A stretch of 7,048 nucleotides of DNA from Oscillospiraceae bacterium (GTDB lineage: Bacteria > Bacillota > Clostridia > Oscillospirales > Acutalibacteraceae), in assembly GCA_902797915.1 (NCBI GenBank), contig CADBUK010000195.1:1-7048 (forward strand), written 5' to 3'. Below, piece after piece: positions 5,186-7,048 of this stretch. The notes below the pieces were generated by a model. It worked only from the letters and a program-made list of their open reading frames with translations. It searched no databases and had not been told where the DNA came from. Position numbers and translations under genes: made by a program. The first letter of the stretch is position 1, and each line of letters starts with the position of its first letter.

Positions 5186-6658
5186 TTACATCGTTACTCC
5201 GTTTTTGAAAATTGCAAGCTCATAATTACCGAGCGTTTCGTTCTTTGTTTTTTCGCCCGAAGCTACGCTGAGAACGTAATCAAAAAGCTTATCGGTTACG
5301 GACTTAAAATCAGCGCCCTCAAGCAGCACGCCCGCGTTAAAGTCAATCCATCCCTGCTTTTTATTTGCAAGCTGAGAATTAGTGGCAATCTTAACGGTCG
5401 GCACAGGCGCGCCGAGCGGCGTTCCCCTGCCCGTTGTAAAGAGAATAATATGCACTCCCGCAGCGGCAAGATTTGTTGTTGAAACTATATCGTTACCGGG
5501 GCCGTATAAAAGCGAAAGCCCGTTTGTTTTACAACCTTCCGCATAACCGAGAACGTCGGTAACTACAGCGCTGCCGCCCTTTTGGATACAGCCGAGACTC
5601 TTTTCCTCAAGGGTTGTTATTCCGCCCGCTTTGTTGCCCGGAGAGGGATTTTCATAGACGGTCTGATTATGGCTGATAAAATAATCTTTATAAGAATTAA
5701 CAAGATTTACGGTTTTATCAAACACCGCTCTGTCAGCGCTTCGCTTCATAAGCAAATGCTCGGCGCCGAACATTTCGGGAACCTCGGTCAAAACCGCGCA
5801 GCCGCCCACGCTTGTTAAGCGGTCAACAAAGGTTCCGCAAAGAGGGTTGGCGGTTATCCCCGAAAAAGCGTCTGAACCTCCGCATTTAAGTCCTATTTTA
5901 AGTCGGCTGACGTTTATCGGTTTTCTTTCAAATGCTGATGCGTAAGCTATTAACTGCTTAATTAAATCAATGCCCGCTTCAAACTCGTCCTCTTCGTCCT
6001 GCGCAACAAGAAATTTAATTCGATTATCATTAATATCCTTTAAAAAAGGCTTGAACTCGCTGAGATTATTATTCTCGCAGCCGAGAGAAACTATAAGCAC
6101 TGCGCCCGCGTTAGAATGATTTGCAAGAGCGGCAAGAGCCTTTTGCGTATTTTCGCAATCATCGCCCATTTGTGAGCAGCCGTAAGGATGAGTAAGCGCC
6201 TTAACGGAGGTAATACTGCCGCAAATCAGTTTATCAGCCGCTGCTTCTAATCGGCGGCAGAGGTTATTAACACAGCCGACAGTCGGTATTATCCAAAGGT
6301 CGTTACGAATACCGACGTCGCCGTTTTCGCGTTCAAAGCCCATAAAAGTAATATCCGATTTTTCAGGGCTGTAAACCATATCGGCTCCTAAAAATGAATA
6401 CTCTTTACCCTCACTGAGCAAAGTTTTGAGATTATGGGAATGAATATGCGAGCCGACAGGAATATCGCAACTTGCCGCACCGATAGGATTGCCGTACTTT
6501 ATTACCTGTTCTCCCTGAATAATATCAGTAAGCGCAACCTTGTGCCCGAAAGGAATATCGTCAAGAAGCTCAATACCGTCAATAACGCTGCCTTTTTTCA
6601 GCTCGCAAAGAGCAACTGCGCAATTGTCATACCTGTTAATTTTAAAAAGCATACTCAT
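5186..6658 (-). CDS. uxaA: altronate dehydratase
   Basis: This enzyme dehydrates D-altronate to 2-keto-3-deoxy-D-gluconate, the third step of galacturonate catabolism; the family is iron dependent. It has 490 residues, the usual length. The amino-terminal SAF domain covers about 1-77 and ends in HIHSHN (71-76). The UxaA/GarD-type catalytic part follows, with DVGIRNDLWIIPTVGCVN (114-131), THPYGCSQMGDD (156-167), SLGCENN (191-197), GLKCGGSDAFSG (256-267), GPGND (386-390) and GRGTPLGAPVPTVKIATNS (410-428). I took the ATG at 6658, with AAAAAGG nine bases upstream. An in-frame TTG two codons earlier lacks good spacing, and another ATG lies at 6652. It overlaps the uxaB end by 17 bases, which implies cotranscription and coupling. 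Galactarate dehydratase is the nearest alternative, but the uxaB neighbour and the SAF-fused length favour altronate. No terminator follows it before the valS promoter. Confidence 0.95.
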   Translation of the reverse strand: MSMLFKINRYDNCAVALCELKKGSVIDGIELLDDIPFGHKVALTDIIQGEQVIKYGNPIGAASCDIPVGSHIHSHNLKTLLSEGKEYSFLGADMVYSPEKSDITFMGFERENGDVGIRNDLWIIPTVGCVNNLCRRLEAAADKLICGSITSVKALTHPYGCSQMGDDCENTQKALAALANHSNAGAVLIVSLGCENNNLSEFKPFLKDINDNRIKFLVAQDEEDEFEAGIDLIKQLIAYASAFERKPINVSRLKIGLKCGGSDAFSGITANPLCGTFVDRLTSVGGCAVLTEVPEMFGAEHLLMKRSADRAVFDKTVNLVNSYKDYFISHNQTVYENPSPGNKAGGITTLEEKSLGCIQKGGSAVVTDVLGYAEGCKTNGLSLLYGPGNDIVSTTNLAAAGVHIILFTTGRGTPLGAPVPTVKIATNSQLANKKQGWIDFNAGVLLEGADFKSVTDKLFDYVLSVASGEKTKNETLGNYELAIFKNGVTM

Positions 6659-7048
6659 CTTCAATTACCTTTTTAAGCTGAGCTTTTACGCCAAGCTGTC
6701 TTATTCCGTTAAAATACGAATTAACCTTATCAGCAAAGCCGTTAATTTCGGTTAAGTCCTCGCCCCAGAAATCCGTATTTTTTAATATCTCGATAACTGT
6801 ATTGTCTGTTTTATATGCGGCGGAAAACGCATTGAGTACATCCGCGTTATCCCTAATCAAATATTCGTCGCCGTTTTCGCGTGTGCCGACAAAAACTTCT
6901 CCGTCAAATCTGCCGTTATAGAAAGTAATCAGCGCGGCAAGTCCGAAAGCAAGAAGCGGCGGAACCTCGCCTTTACTGTTATAATAATCCTTCAAGCTGC
7001 CGAGGCACCTTGCCCTATACTTTGAAACGGAATTGAGAGAAATATCAA
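6642..7048 (-). CDS. uxaB: tagaturonate reductase, carboxy-terminal part, cut by window edge
   Basis: UxaB reduces D-tagaturonate to D-altronate with NADH, the step before UxaA. The frame is open from the window edge (first full codon at 7046-7044), giving the last 134 residues. The piece belongs to the carboxy-terminal domain of the mannitol dehydrogenase / polyol long-chain dehydrogenase family. The opening DISLNSVSKYRARCLGSLKD matches the well-conserved UxaB stretch around NSVSK, and VPPLLAFGLAALITFY follows. The NAD-binding Rossmann half is outside the window. A TTG at 6995 is an internal codon, not a start. The overlap with uxaA and the consecutive pathway steps support this reading over other family members such as fructuronate or mannitol dehydrogenase. 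Confidence 0.9.
   Translation of the reverse strand, partial: DISLNSVSKYRARCLGSLKDYYNSKGEVPPLLAFGLAALITFYNGRFDGEVFVGTRENGDEYLIRDNADVLNAFSAAYKTDNTVIEILKNTDFWGEDLTEINGFADKVNSYFNGIRQLGVKAQLKKVIEDEYAF

Noticed and set aside
5582..5818. Plus-strand open frame opposite uxaA
   Set aside because: It is a shadow of the uxaA coding sequence and shows no family features.
6659..6664. TTG start two codons before the uxaA ATG
   Set aside because: The ATG at 6658 has better spacing to AAGG and is the stronger codon.
6993..6995. TTG at 6995 as the start of a separate 117-residue protein
   Set aside because: The frame stays open to the window edge and the upstream residues continue the conserved UxaB sequence.
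1..7048. CRISPR arrays, insertion sequences, tRNA or rRNA genes, phage or defence genes
   Set aside because: I saw no spaced repeat array, transposase, inverted-repeat ends, tRNA cloverleaf or defence domain on either strand.

Overview
The window reads as a piece of a moderately AT-rich, spore-forming Clostridia chromosome (Bacillota). This rests on three things: a spoIIA sporulation operon (spoIIAA-spoIIAB-sigF), a T-box riboswitch in front of valS, and the valS-folC gene order common in this phylum. The short SigF amino end and its region 2 wording resemble what I recall from gut Ruminococcaceae/Oscillospiraceae, but I cannot fix the genus. All supported genes lie on the minus strand, so transcription runs from high to low coordinates.

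Layout in the direction of transcription. (1) 7048-5186: the 3' end of uxaB (tagaturonate reductase) overlaps uxaA (altronate dehydratase). These are consecutive steps of galacturonate catabolism towards 2-keto-3-deoxygluconate, so this is the end of a pectin-sugar operon. (2) 5179-4912: six bases after the uxaA stop begins a near-consensus promoter (TTGACA, 17 bases, TAATAT). It is followed by a complete T-box leader with a Val (GUA) specifier, an antiterminator with the UGGU bulge and a strong terminator. (3) 4892-1193: valS (valyl-tRNA synthetase) and folC (folylpolyglutamate synthase), one base apart and presumably cotranscribed. (4) 1165-1135: a 12-bp hairpin with a UUCG loop and a short U-tract closes this unit or forms the leader of the next. 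(5) 1115-1: spoIIAA, spoIIAB and the first 122 codons of sigF. These form the partner-switching module that holds sigma-F inactive until the forespore forms: SpoIIAB binds sigma-F and phosphorylates SpoIIAA, and unphosphorylated SpoIIAA releases it.

The coding content is ordinary, and I see no undescribed multi-gene system. The noteworthy points are local: an uninterrupted A17 tract inside valS that replaces a normally conserved motif; an intrinsic-terminator-like hairpin inside the sigF reading frame; a hairpin squeezed between folC and spoIIAA that leaves no room for a spoIIA promoter downstream of it; a FolC about 60-70 residues shorter than usual; and a T-box terminator that appears to be the only terminator for the upstream uxa operon. 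There is no gene-free stretch longer than 300 bases. The largest gap (about 290 bases, between uxaA and valS) is filled by the promoter and T-box leader.
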